From Bradyrhizobium diversitatis (GTDB lineage: Bacteria > Pseudomonadota > Alphaproteobacteria > Rhizobiales > Xanthobacteraceae), in the NCBI RefSeq assembly GCF_016031635.1, contig NZ_JACEGD010000049.1, forward strand, positions 1-43,940: DNA of 43,940 bases, written 5' to 3'. Shown in pieces: positions 24,095 to 32,268 of the stretch. The notes beneath the pieces are model-generated. The model was not told where the DNA came from and searched no databases. It worked only from the letters and a program-made list of their open reading frames with translations. How positions within the stretch are numbered: the stretch's first letter is position 1; every line of letters starts with the position of its first letter. The position numbers and the translations under genes were made by a program.

Positions 24095-25962
24095 ACAAGC
24101 GCTCGATCGCAACGGTCTCCCTCTCTGGCGCTCTCGACGAGAAACTCCGCGCCATCGCGGCCGCAGGTTTCGACGCGGTCGAGATTTTCGAGAACGATCT
24201 GCTGTCGTTCGGCGCAGGCCCGCGCGACATCGCAAAGCTCTGCCGCGATCTCAATGTCGAGATCTGCGCGTTCCAGCCGTTCCGCGATTTCGAAGGCATG
24301 CCGGAGCCCCAGCGCGCGCGCAACTTCGGCCGCGCGGAGCGGAAGTTCGATCTGATGCAGGAGCTCGGCACCGACCTGCTGCTGATCTGCTCGAACGTGT
24401 CGCCCGCCTCGCTCGGCGGCATCGACCGCGCCGCGAACGACTTTCGCGAGCTTGGCGAGCGAGCCGCCAGGCGCGGCTTGCGCGTCGGCTACGAAGCGCT
24501 GGCCTGGGGCCGCCATGTCAACGATTATCGCGACGCCTGGGAGATCGTGCGCCGCGCCGATCATCCCGCGATCGGAATCATCCTCGACAGTTTTCACGCC
24601 CTGGCGCCGGGCTTTCCGACCCGTGTGATCGCTTCGATCCCCGGCGACAAGATCTTTCTGGTGCAGCTGGCGGACGCGCCGAGGCTCGAGCTCGACATTC
24701 TCTCCTGGAGCCGGCACTTCCGCTCCTTCCCCGGCCAGGGCGACCTGCCGATCGGCGAGTTCATGGCCGCGATTGCGGCGACCGGCTACGCCGGGCCGCT
24801 GTCGCTGGAGATATTCAACGACCAGTTCCGCGCCGGCTCGGCGGCGCAGACTGCGATCGACGGGCTACGCTCGCTGATCCTGCTGGAGGACCAGCTCGCG
24901 CCGGACTGGCCGAAGCTTGCCGGCGAGCCGCTGGCACCGAAAGCCAGAAGTCGCGGCACCGGCTTCATCGAGTTCGCCGTCAACGAGACCAAGGCGAGCG
25001 AACTCGGCCGCCTGTTTTCGCAGCTCGGTTTCCGCAAGACCGGCCGGCACCGCAGCAAGGCTGTCGAGCGCTGGTCGCAGGGCAAGGTCGAGCTCGTCAT
25101 CAATTGCGAGACCGACGGCTTTGCCCATTCGCACTACGTCACCCATGGTCCCGGCGTCTGCGCGATTGCGCTCGATGTCGACAATGCCGGCCTCGCCATG
25201 CAGCGCGCCGAGACGCTGAAGGCGCGGACCTTCTACCAGCCGGTCGGGCCGGGCGAACTCGAGATCCCCGCGATCCACGGCGTCGGCGGCAGCCTGCTCT
25301 ATTTTCTCGATCAGGCCGGCAAGAACTGGGGTACCGATTTCGAGCCGGTTGCAAGCGATGCAAGCGGCGATGCACTGCTCGCGGTCGATCACATCGCACA
25401 GTCGATGCCCTATGACGAGATGCTGTCCTGGCTGTTGTTCTACACCGGCATCCTCGATCTGAAGCGGCGGCCGCAGATGGAGATCGTCGACCCCAGAGGC
25501 CTCGTGCAGAGCCAGGCCATCATCAACGGCGACGAAAGCCTGCGTTTCGTGCTCAACGGCTCCTCCGCCAACCGGACGCTGCCGGCGCGCTTCATCTCCG
25601 AGTTCTTCGGCTCGGGCGTGCAGCACGTCGCGTTCGCATGCCGGGATATCTTTGCGGCCGTTGCCGCGATGCGCAAGCGCGGCGCGGACTTCCTGGATAT
25701 CCCCGAGAACTACTACGACGATGTCGAAGCCAAATACGACCTCGCGCCCGAGCTGATGGCGCAGCTGCGCGCCAACCACATCCTCTACGACCGCGAGGGC
25801 GACGGCGAATTCTTCCAGGTCTACACCCACATCTTCGACGAGCGCTTCTTCTTCGAGATCGTCGAGCGCAGGAATTATCAGGGCTTTGGCGCGTCCAACG
25901 CCGCCATCAGGCTCGCAGCGCAGGCCCGCGAGGTGAGGCCGATGAGCATGCCAAGGGTGTAG
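24091..25962 (+). CDS. quiC: 3-dehydroshikimate dehydratase fused to an HPPD-like domain (QuiC type)
   Basis: This 623-aa protein dehydrates 3-dehydroshikimate to protocatechuate. The N-terminal TIM-barrel (1-270) has metal ligands E135 (VGYEAL), D166 (ILDSFHA), Q192 (FLVQLAD) and E240 (LSLEIFND). These fall one residue from the E134, D165, Q191, E239 set I recall for Pseudomonas QuiC1. The C-terminal half (about 285-605) is a 4-hydroxyphenylpyruvate dioxygenase-like VOC pair with candidate ligands H434, H512 and E589, so its metal site looks intact. It is often annotated as a sugar-phosphate isomerase/HPPD hybrid; context with the dehydrogenase and importer supports quinate/shikimate breakdown. 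ATG overlaps livF (ATGA). Confidence 0.9.
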   Translation: MNKRSIATVSLSGALDEKLRAIAAAGFDAVEIFENDLLSFGAGPRDIAKLCRDLNVEICAFQPFRDFEGMPEPQRARNFGRAERKFDLMQELGTDLLLICSNVSPASLGGIDRAANDFRELGERAARRGLRVGYEALAWGRHVNDYRDAWEIVRRADHPAIGIILDSFHALAPGFPTRVIASIPGDKIFLVQLADAPRLELDILSWSRHFRSFPGQGDLPIGEFMAAIAATGYAGPLSLEIFNDQFRAGSAAQTAIDGLRSLILLEDQLAPDWPKLAGEPLAPKARSRGTGFIEFAVNETKASELGRLFSQLGFRKTGRHRSKAVERWSQGKVELVINCETDGFAHSHYVTHGPGVCAIALDVDNAGLAMQRAETLKARTFYQPVGPGELEIPAIHGVGGSLLYFLDQAGKNWGTDFEPVASDASGDALLAVDHIAQSMPYDEMLSWLLFYTGILDLKRRPQMEIVDPRGLVQSQAIINGDESLRFVLNGSSANRTLPARFISEFFGSGVQHVAFACRDIFAAVAAMRKRGADFLDIPENYYDDVEAKYDLAPELMAQLRANHILYDREGDGEFFQVYTHIFDERFFFEIVERRNYQGFGASNAAIRLAAQAREVRPMSMPRV

Positions 25963-26103
25963 TTCTTCGCCTCCCCCGCGCTTGTCCGCCGAAGCTTTGG
26001 CGAAGGCGGATGCGGAGAGAAGCCGGAATTTGCGAGAGCAAATTCCGGGTGAGGGGAACTCTCAGCGAGTCACATCACAATCAAGAGCAACGCTCCCTCA
26101 ACT

Positions 26104-26183
26104 CGTCATTGCGAGCGCAGCGAAGCAATCCAGAATCCCTCCGCGGAAAGAGACTGGATTGCTTCGCTGCGCTCGCAATGACG
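26104..26183. repeat. long perfect inverted repeat
   Basis: The arms 26104-26133 and 26154-26183 are exact 30-bp reverse complements (starting CGTCATTGCGAGCGCAGCG), around 20 bases. This is a frequent proteobacterial intergenic palindrome and could act as a bidirectional terminator here. Confidence 0.8.
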
Positions 26184-26243
26184 ATGTGGTGAGTAGTTGC
26201 GAACTCAACGTCTACCGCCCCCGCGGAGAATCCCCCTCACCCT

Positions 26244-26273
26244 GTCCCTCTCCCCGCAAGCGGGGAGAGGGAC
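26244..26273 (-). terminator. GC hairpin after the orphan binding-protein gene
   Basis: GTCCCTCTCCCCGC and GCGGGGAGAGGGAC are perfect 14-bp arms around AA, starting 23 bp beyond the stop at 26297. No T-run follows on the minus strand, but the stem is very stable. Confidence 0.5.
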
Positions 26274-26296
26274 AGAGGCAGCTGGGAGCACCAACC

Positions 26297-27469
26297 TCAC
26301 TTCATCTTGCACTTGTCGTGGAAGCGATCCTGGTCGTTCTCGACGATGGTGGCGACGGTCTTCAGCGCGAGCTGGCCTTCGGAATCCTTGACCACGTCCT
26401 GGAGGTAGAAGTTCTGGATCGGGATGTGGTTGTTGCCGAACTTGAACGCGCCGCGCACCGACTTGAAGTTGGCCTTCTCCATCTCGGCCTTCATCTCGTC
26501 CTTCTTCGAGGTGTCGCCGTTCACGGCGACGACGGCGCTGTTGATCAGGTTCGCGGCGTCATAGGACTGCGCACCGTAGAAGGTCGGGCGCAGGCCGGTG
26601 TACTTCTTGCGGTAGTCGGCGACGAAGCGCTTGTTCTGCTCGTTGGGGAGGTCGTTGACCCATTGCTGCGCGCCGGGCACCCCGAGCGCGTTCTCCTTCT
26701 GGAGCGGCAGCGAGAGCTCGTCGATGGTGAAGGCGGTGTAGAGCGGCATCGTGCTCTTCAGCCCGGCCTGCGCATATTGATTGAGGAACTGCACGCCGGC
26801 GGCACCGGGGTAGAACACGAAGATCGACTCGGCGCCGGAGGCGCGCGCCTTGGAGAGCTCGGCGGAGAAGTCGAGCTGGCTCGGCCACACCGTGTATTCC
26901 TCACCCACGACCTGCCCCTTGAAGGTGCTCTTGACGCCGGCCAGCATGTCCTTGCCGGCGGCGTAGTTCGGGCCGATCAGGAACACCGACTTGACGCCCT
27001 TCTGGTTCATATAGGTGCCGACCGCCTGCGGGGTCTGGTCGTTCTGCCAGGAGGTCGAGAACACGTAAGGCGAGCACAGTTCGCCGGCGAGCTGCGACGG
27101 ACCGGCATTGGCCGAGATCAGGAAGGTCTTCGAATCGACCGCGGTCTTGAGCGAGGCGAGCAGCACGTTCGACCAGATATAGCCGACGATGAAGTCGACC
27201 TTGTCCGACTGCACCAGTTTCTCGGTCTTCTGCTTGCCGACATCGGGCTTCTGCCCGTCGTCCTCGTAGAGCACCTCCACCGGCTTGCCGCCCATCTTGC
27301 GGCCGAGATGATCGAGCGCGAGCTCGAAGGAATTGCGCATGTCGTTGCCGATCACGGCGGTCGGGCCGCTGAACGTCGAGACGAAACCGATCTTGATCGT
27401 GTCGCCGGCGAATGCCTGATTTGCCAGCACCAGCGCCGCTGCGCCCGCCAGCCAAAATGCCGTCCTCAT
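26297..27469 (-). CDS. orphan periplasmic binding protein (Liv type)
   Basis: This 390-aa protein has a signal peptide (MRTAFWLAGAAALVLANQAFA) and the peripla_BP_6 start DTIKIGFVSTFSGPTAVIGN. I take the ATG at 27469 with GGAGGGAGTGG upstream. No permease or ATPase lies with it. The nearest livHMGF sets are the one at 11359-14686, which lacks a binding protein, and the complete quinate/shikimate set. Proteins of this subtype often bind aromatic acids, but the ligand is unknown. It is divergent from the NADH dehydrogenase gene. Confidence 0.88.
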   Translation of the reverse strand: MRTAFWLAGAAALVLANQAFAGDTIKIGFVSTFSGPTAVIGNDMRNSFELALDHLGRKMGGKPVEVLYEDDGQKPDVGKQKTEKLVQSDKVDFIVGYIWSNVLLASLKTAVDSKTFLISANAGPSQLAGELCSPYVFSTSWQNDQTPQAVGTYMNQKGVKSVFLIGPNYAAGKDMLAGVKSTFKGQVVGEEYTVWPSQLDFSAELSKARASGAESIFVFYPGAAGVQFLNQYAQAGLKSTMPLYTAFTIDELSLPLQKENALGVPGAQQWVNDLPNEQNKRFVADYRKKYTGLRPTFYGAQSYDAANLINSAVVAVNGDTSKKDEMKAEMEKANFKSVRGAFKFGNNHIPIQNFYLQDVVKDSEGQLALKTVATIVENDQDRFHDKCKMK

Positions 27470-27782
27470 AACCACTCCCTCCATATTATCTTATCGGTCC
27501 CGGAAACGGGGTGATCGCCGCCCCGGGCCTGTTTCTATTGAACGCAAAATCTGTCGAGCCGCCAATGGCTCAGCGCCCGCCCTGCACCATATTTCGCCTC
27601 AATCGGCGATGGCAAGAAATATAATTCTACTCACTTCGGCCAAGGCTTGGTCCAGGCTGCGGCGCTTTTTCGCGCCAGATCGATACATCAGGCCTATGCA
27701 GCGATTGATGACGGCTATTGGACCGCGGCGCCCAATCCGCACTTAAATGAAGGTGAGCAGCAGCGAGATTCGAAGGTGCATC
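27470..27782. other. 313-bp divergent promoter region
   Basis: No gene. It must hold the promoters of the binding-protein gene (minus) and ndh (plus). An AT-rich patch, AAATATAATTCTAC (27616-27629), is the most promoter-like sequence. I see no repeat family here. Confidence 0.4.
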
Positions 27783-29045
27783 ATGGCCGCAAATCCCCAT
27801 CGCGTCGTCATCGTCGGCGCCGGCTTCGGCGGGCTGGAGGCGACCTACCGGCTTGCGGGCGCTCCCGTCGAGATCACGCTGATCGACCGCCGCAATCATC
27901 ATCTGTTCCAGCCGCTGCTCTACCAGGTCGCGACCGCCTCGCTCGCGACCAGCGAGATCGCCTGGCCGATCCGCCATCTCATGCGCGATCGCCGCGATGT
28001 GACGACGCTGTTTGCCACCGTGAGCGGCGTCGACACGGGGCGTCGCTGCGTGCTGATCGACGACGGCAGCGAGGTGCCCTACGACACGCTGGTGCTCGCC
28101 ACCGGCGCGCGGCACGCCTATTTCGGCCACGACGAGTGGGAGCAGTTCGCGCCCGGCCTGAAAACGCTGGAGGATGCGACCACGCTGCGCCGGCACATCC
28201 TGGTGGCGTTCGAACGCGCCGAGCGCGAGACCGATCCGGAGAAGCGCGCGGCGCGGATGACCTTCGTCATCGTCGGAGCCGGCCCGACCGGCGTCGAGCT
28301 CGCCGGCACCATCGCCGAGATGGCGCATCACACCCTGCCCGGCGATTTCCGCAATATCGACACGCACAAGGCGCGCGTGGTGCTGATCGAGGCGGGCCCG
28401 CGCGTGCTCGCAGGCTTTCCCGACGACCTCTCGGCCTATGCCCAGGCCTCATTGGAAAAGATCGGCGTCGAGGTCGTGCTCGGCCAGGCCGTTACCGAGA
28501 TCAATCGCGAGGGCGTCGTGTTCGGCGGCAAGCTGCTCGAGGCGAAGACCCGAATCTGGGCCGCCGGCGTGCGCGCTTCGCCCGCGGCCGAATGGCTGGG
28601 CGCCCCCAGCGACCGTGCCGGGCGCGTGCAGGTCGAAGCCGACCTGACCATCCCCGGCCATCCCGAGATCTTTGCGATCGGCGACACCGTCAGCATCAAC
28701 GCCTGGAACGGCAAGCCGGTGCCCGGCATCGCACCGGCCGCCAAGCAGCAGGGCCGCCACGTCGCCGAGACCATAAGAGCGCGCCTGCGCGGCGCCGCGA
28801 CCGGCCCGTTCCGCTACAAGCATGCCGGCAGCCTCGCCCAGATCGGCAAGCGCCTGGCGGTGATCGATTTCGGCCGCATCAAGCTGCGCGGCGCCATCGC
28901 ATGGTGGATCTGGGGCATCGCCCACATCTACTTCCTGATCGGCCTGCGCCACCGCCTCAGCGTCGCGCTCAGCTGGCTCTGGATCTACGCGCGAGACCAA
29001 CGGGCGGCGCGGTTGATCACGCAGGGGTCAAGCAAGGTGGTGTAG
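27783..29045 (+). CDS. ndh: type II NADH:quinone dehydrogenase
   Basis: This 420-aa flavoprotein passes electrons from NADH to quinone without pumping protons. The FAD motif VVIVGAGFGGLEA lies at about 8-20 and NHHLFQPLLYQVATA at about 39-53 is a family hallmark. The NADH motif VIVGAGPTGVELAG lies near 161-174. The FAD-closing segment is EIFAIGDTVSI, and PAAKQQGRHVA (about 319-329) contacts quinone. The C-terminus (AWWIWGIAHIYFLIGLRHRLS) is amphipathic or membrane-associated, as expected. ATG at 27783 follows GAAGGTGC. It is a single-gene unit ending in a palindromic repeat interrupted by the IS element. Confidence 0.9.
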   Translation: MAANPHRVVIVGAGFGGLEATYRLAGAPVEITLIDRRNHHLFQPLLYQVATASLATSEIAWPIRHLMRDRRDVTTLFATVSGVDTGRRCVLIDDGSEVPYDTLVLATGARHAYFGHDEWEQFAPGLKTLEDATTLRRHILVAFERAERETDPEKRAARMTFVIVGAGPTGVELAGTIAEMAHHTLPGDFRNIDTHKARVVLIEAGPRVLAGFPDDLSAYAQASLEKIGVEVVLGQAVTEINREGVVFGGKLLEAKTRIWAAGVRASPAAEWLGAPSDRAGRVQVEADLTIPGHPEIFAIGDTVSINAWNGKPVPGIAPAAKQQGRHVAETIRARLRGAATGPFRYKHAGSLAQIGKRLAVIDFGRIKLRGAIAWWIWGIAHIYFLIGLRHRLSVALSWLWIYARDQRAARLITQGSSKVV

Positions 29046-29049
29046 CTTT

Positions 29050-29178
29050 TTCCTTCTCCCCTTGTGGGAGAAGGTGGCGCGAAGCGCCGGATGAGGGGTT
29101 CTTTCCACTCGCACGATTGCCATGAGGAGAGAACCCCTCACCCGCCTTCGCTTCGCGAAGCCACCCTCCCCCACAAGG
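29050..29178. repeat. palindromic repeat split by an insertion element
   Basis: From 29051 the DNA reads CCTTCTCCCCTTGTGGGAGA and GGTGGCGCGAAGCGCCGGAT, as at 17130-17170. The complementary right arm (CCTCCCCCACAAGG) is cut at 29178 by the IS element and continues at 30634 (GGAAGAGG). Confidence 0.7.
29170..29178. repeat. target-site duplication, left copy
   Basis: CCCACAAGG, identical to 30625-30633 across the IS element. The identity of both copies indicates an insertion that has not recombined since. Confidence 0.85.
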
Positions 29179-30597
29179 CTAAGGCGTGCACATATCTCGG
29201 AGCCTCCAACCGGCTGACATTTGCTTGAAGCGGTGCCACCCTCTGCGCATAGTGATGGGACCTGGTGGCCGCTCCGAGGCGTAGCCGGTCCATCCTCCGA
29301 GGCGAGCGATGATCCATGCGAGCCATGCGACAGAGTGCTTGGAGTGAGGGTTCTTTTGCTTGTCAGTCCTGCCTTCGAGCTGGACCTGCAAGATTTCGAG
29401 GATCGGCAGTTGGTCCGGAGGCACCACGTCGGTGGCGGGGCGGTCGACCGTGCCATCACGGGCGAGGACGAGCTGCATGATCTTGGTAGCTGCCGTCATC
29501 GCGATGGCAGCGAGCTTGAACAATGCCTCAGCCGCCTCGACTTGGCTGCTCTCGATGTCGAGGCCTTGGCTTTTACTGGTGCGGAACAACTGCTTGATGT
29601 GCCAGCGCTGACGGTACCAATCAACGATCTGCAGCGCCTGCTTCACGGTCGTCACCGTATGAGTGGTGAGAAGGCGCCAGTGGATCGACTCCCCGATAAC
29701 GGGATCCAGTTCCTTCACTTCAACCAAGCGCAACGTCAATTGACGCGCAGCTTTCCGGTCGCTGCAGTTGGCCGGGCGCTTGATGGTCACCCCGCCAAAG
29801 CGCAGTGCGATCTTGGCCGTTCGTGCCGCACGGCCGGGCTGTGCCCGAACCTCCAAGTCGAAGCTATGCTGGACCGGCCAACTTTCGGCAATATCAAACA
29901 GCTTTCCGCCGCCCACCAGGGCGCGATCGCGACAGGCACGTGTAAGCAAATGGGTCCGTGCGTCAGGAATCCGGTCAAATTCCTCGTAAATGTCGCTCTC
30001 ACGGTCGCCAACCACCGTGACCATCGCCGCAGCAGCAAGCGCACTCTTGGCGTCGGCCGCGCTCTTTATCCAACGATAGGACTCCTTCTCTTCGATTGGC
30101 TGGCTCTGGTAATCGGGCGACGCAGGCCCCTGGCGCGTCCAAATCTGCATCCCAGCGAGCCCGAGCAAGGCTCCGCTCCCGGCGTCAACGGCCAACACCG
30201 GATGCACAAACAGGCCTGGGTCAATCCCGTTCCCGGAAGGGCCAAGGCCGCGGACCCGGCCCGCATGCCTCGCGTAGTTCAGTTCCGTCGTGTCCTGGAT
30301 CGCAAGCACATGCAGGCCTGCACACTGCTTCGACAGCACCTCTGCGCCATGCCCGACGATCTCGTCCACCGTTACGCTCGGATTGTTCAGCCACCGGCTG
30401 AAGCCGACCCATTCGGCGCGGCCATCGGCCGCTGCTCGCAGATTCATCGTCACGCGTTCGACGGCGCGCCGCAACAACAGCGCCCCCTTTTGGCCAGTCG
30501 AACGTCTCCAAAACGGCCGACCGACCAATCCATTCCTGCCTTCAATGCGGTTATCCTTCTTAACCGCATTACAAAGAATCAGACTCGATTCACTCAA
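29179..30597 (-). CDS. IS4-family transposase, catalytic Glu replaced by Lys
   Basis: This 472-aa DDE transposase is of the IS4/IS50-like group. The first two catalytic aspartates are D102 (AIQDTTELNY) and D198 (VVGDRESDIYE). The family Y-(2)-R-(3)-E-(6)-K signature aligns as Y328, R331, K335, K342. The catalytic glutamate position is therefore lysine (AAG at 29595-29593; GAG would restore Glu). The C-terminal QLEGRTDKQKNPHS and IIARLGGWTGY are typical. The frame begins at a TTG (30597); the true start could be further in, as no strong ribosome site is seen. The protein is otherwise full-length but is probably unable to transpose. Confidence 0.9.
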   Translation of the reverse strand: MSESSLILCNAVKKDNRIEGRNGLVGRPFWRRSTGQKGALLLRRAVERVTMNLRAAADGRAEWVGFSRWLNNPSVTVDEIVGHGAEVLSKQCAGLHVLAIQDTTELNYARHAGRVRGLGPSGNGIDPGLFVHPVLAVDAGSGALLGLAGMQIWTRQGPASPDYQSQPIEEKESYRWIKSAADAKSALAAAAMVTVVGDRESDIYEEFDRIPDARTHLLTRACRDRALVGGGKLFDIAESWPVQHSFDLEVRAQPGRAARTAKIALRFGGVTIKRPANCSDRKAARQLTLRLVEVKELDPVIGESIHWRLLTTHTVTTVKQALQIVDWYRQRWHIKQLFRTSKSQGLDIESSQVEAAEALFKLAAIAMTAATKIMQLVLARDGTVDRPATDVVPPDQLPILEILQVQLEGRTDKQKNPHSKHSVAWLAWIIARLGGWTGYASERPPGPITMRRGWHRFKQMSAGWRLRDMCTP

Positions 30598-30624
30598 GGC
30601 AAGAAAATTCTGTGCACGCCTTAG
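29179..30624. mobile_element. complete IS4-family insertion sequence, 1446 bp
   Basis: The ends carry perfect 14-bp inverted repeats: CTAAGGCGTGCACA (29179-29192) and TGTGCACGCCTTAG (30611-30624). They are flanked by the 9-bp direct repeat CCCACAAGG (29170-29178 and 30625-30633), a target-site duplication of the length made by IS50-like elements. The transposase stop codon is formed by the first three bases of the left terminal repeat. The target was one arm of a chromosomal palindrome. Confidence 0.92.
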
Positions 30625-30633
30625 CCCACAAGG
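30625..30633. repeat. target-site duplication, right copy
   Basis: CCCACAAGG, identical to 29170-29178. Confidence 0.85.
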
Positions 30634-30664
30634 GAAGAGGGTGCAGTTGCGCGCTCGGCTATAG

Positions 30665-31876
30665 CTACTTCACTAGCTCACATCCGCCTTCCGTCAGCGG
30701 ACGGAAGGCCTGGTCGGCGGGAATCGTCGAGACCAGCTTGTAGTAGTCATATGGATATTTCGACTCCTCCGGCTTCTTCACCTCGAACAGGTACATGGGG
30801 TGCACGACGCGGCCGTCCTGGCGGATCGTGGTGTCGCCGAACAGCTTGTCCTTGCCCTTGAACTTCTTCATCTCGGGCACGACCTGCTTGGCATTGTCGC
30901 TGCCGGTGACGGCGACCGCATTGAGATAGGCGAGCGTAGAGGCGTAAACACCGGCCTGATTGCCGCTCGGCATCTTGCCGTTCATTCCGGGCCGGGCGGC
31001 GAAGCGCTTGGCGAAGGCGCGGGTATCCTCGTTCATGTCCCAATAGAAGGCTTCCATGAGCTGGAGCCCTTGGGCGACCTTGATGCCCATACCGTGGATG
31101 TCGTTGATGAAGAGCAGGAAGGCGACGAGCTTCTGGCCGCTCTGCTGGATGCCGAACTCGGCCGCCTGCTTCACAGCGTTGATGGTGTCGCCGCCGGCAT
31201 TGGCGAGCCCGATCACCTGCGCCTTGGAGCTCTGCGCCTGCAACAGGAAGGACGCGAAGTCGGAAGTGCCGAGCGGATGCTTCGAGGAGCCGAGCACCTT
31301 GCCGCCGTGTCCTTCGATGTATTTCTGCGCCTCCGCCTCGATGCCCTTGCCGAGCGCATAGTCCACCGTGAGGAAATACCAATCCTTGCCGCCGCGCGAC
31401 ATCATCGCGGCCGCCGTGGTGTTGCCGGTTGCCCAGGCGTCATTGACCCATTGGATGGTGTTGGGCGAGCAGGCCTTGCCGGTGAGATCCGAGCTTGCGG
31501 TCGACGACGCCAGGAACGTCATGCGGCTGTCGCGCAGCAGGGCATTGATGGAGAGGCCGACCGCCGAGTTCGGCACGTCGACGATGGCATCGACGCCCTC
31601 GACGTCGAGCCATTTGCGGGTGATGGCGTTGCCGACATCGGCCTTGTTCTGGTGATCGGCATAGACGATCTCGACCTTGATGCCCTTTCCACCGCCGTTG
31701 AAATCCTCCGCCGCCATGCGCGCGGCCTCGACCGAACCCATGCCGTTGGTGTCCTGGAAGATGCCGGAGATGTCGTTGAGCACGCCGATGCGCACGACGT
31801 TGTCCGATATCTCGGCATTCGCCGCGCCAGTTACCAGGCTCGCGGCCAGCGCGAGCGTCCACTTCAGACGTTTCAT
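30665..31876 (-). CDS. periplasmic binding protein of the P450 operon (Liv type)
   Basis: This 403-aa protein has a signal peptide (MKRLKWTLALAASLVTGAANA) and the peripla_BP_6 pattern (VVRIGVLNDISGIFQDTNG). I take the second of two tandem ATGs (31876) because GGAGG lies six bases before it. It follows the ferredoxin gene by 58 bp on the same strand, with a GC hairpin in between. It is probably cotranscribed with ferredoxin and P450 and may bind the substituted benzoate that the P450 oxidises. The proteins in this subgroup are often annotated as aromatic-acid-type binding proteins, but the ligand is unproven. Confidence 0.87.
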   Translation of the reverse strand: MKRLKWTLALAASLVTGAANAEISDNVVRIGVLNDISGIFQDTNGMGSVEAARMAAEDFNGGGKGIKVEIVYADHQNKADVGNAITRKWLDVEGVDAIVDVPNSAVGLSINALLRDSRMTFLASSTASSDLTGKACSPNTIQWVNDAWATGNTTAAAMMSRGGKDWYFLTVDYALGKGIEAEAQKYIEGHGGKVLGSSKHPLGTSDFASFLLQAQSSKAQVIGLANAGGDTINAVKQAAEFGIQQSGQKLVAFLLFINDIHGMGIKVAQGLQLMEAFYWDMNEDTRAFAKRFAARPGMNGKMPSGNQAGVYASTLAYLNAVAVTGSDNAKQVVPEMKKFKGKDKLFGDTTIRQDGRVVHPMYLFEVKKPEESKYPYDYYKLVSTIPADQAFRPLTEGGCELVK

Positions 31877-31903
31877 CATTTCCCTCCCCTGTTGGTCGAT
31901 TGG

Positions 31904-31925
31904 CGCGCCGGTCTCTGCCGGCGCG
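31904..31925 (-). terminator. intercistronic hairpin between ferredoxin and binding-protein genes
   Basis: CGCGCCGG and CCGGCGCG are perfect 8-bp arms around TCTCTG, 10 bp beyond the ferredoxin stop. It could partially terminate or protect the upstream message. Confidence 0.4.
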
Positions 31926-31934
31926 TTTGAAAAG

Positions 31935-32258
31935 TCAGACCTGCCGTTCGGGCAGTCTCAGCACCAGCCCATCGAGTGCGGGCGTGATCTTGATCTGGCA
32001 GGACAGGCGGCTGTTCGGCCGCCGCTCGCTCGCGGTGCCGTCGAGCAGCGCGTCTTCGTCATCCGCCATCGCGGGCAAGAGTGCGAGCGAGCCGTCGTCG
32101 ACATACACGTGGCACGTGGCGCACATGGCGTTGCCGCCGCATTCGGCCAGGATGCCGTCGAGGCCGTGGCGGGTCGCGGCCTGCATGGCACTCTCGCCGT
32201 CGCCGGTCTCGACGCGGTCGGACTTGCCGTCGGGATGGATGAAGGTGATGGCGGGCAT
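31935..32258 (-). CDS. 2Fe-2S ferredoxin (redox partner of the P450)
   Basis: This 107-aa ferredoxin is of the vertebrate/putidaredoxin type. Cluster ligands are C40, C46 and C49 in ECGGNAMCATCHVY and the fourth in LSCQI near residue 86. It starts 11 bp after the P450 stop. CYP199A2 of R. palustris has a closely linked ferredoxin, palustrisredoxin, in the same arrangement, so this is the likely electron donor. The ferredoxin reductase gene is not in the window. Confidence 0.9.
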   Translation of the reverse strand: MPAITFIHPDGKSDRVETGDGESAMQAATRHGLDGILAECGGNAMCATCHVYVDDGSLALLPAMADDEDALLDGTASERRPNSRLSCQIKITPALDGLVLRLPERQV

Positions 32259-32268
32259 GAGCTCCTCG

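Larger units (their letters stand above)
25963..26296. other. 334-bp convergent intergenic region filled with repeats
   Basis: No gene. It lies between two convergent genes and contains a 30-bp perfect inverted repeat (26104-26183) and a strong GC hairpin (26244-26273). Confidence 0.6.

Noticed and set aside
29221..30624. 467-codon plus-strand open frame inside the IS element
   Set aside because: It is the complement of the transposase gene; the minus-strand product has the DDE motifs.
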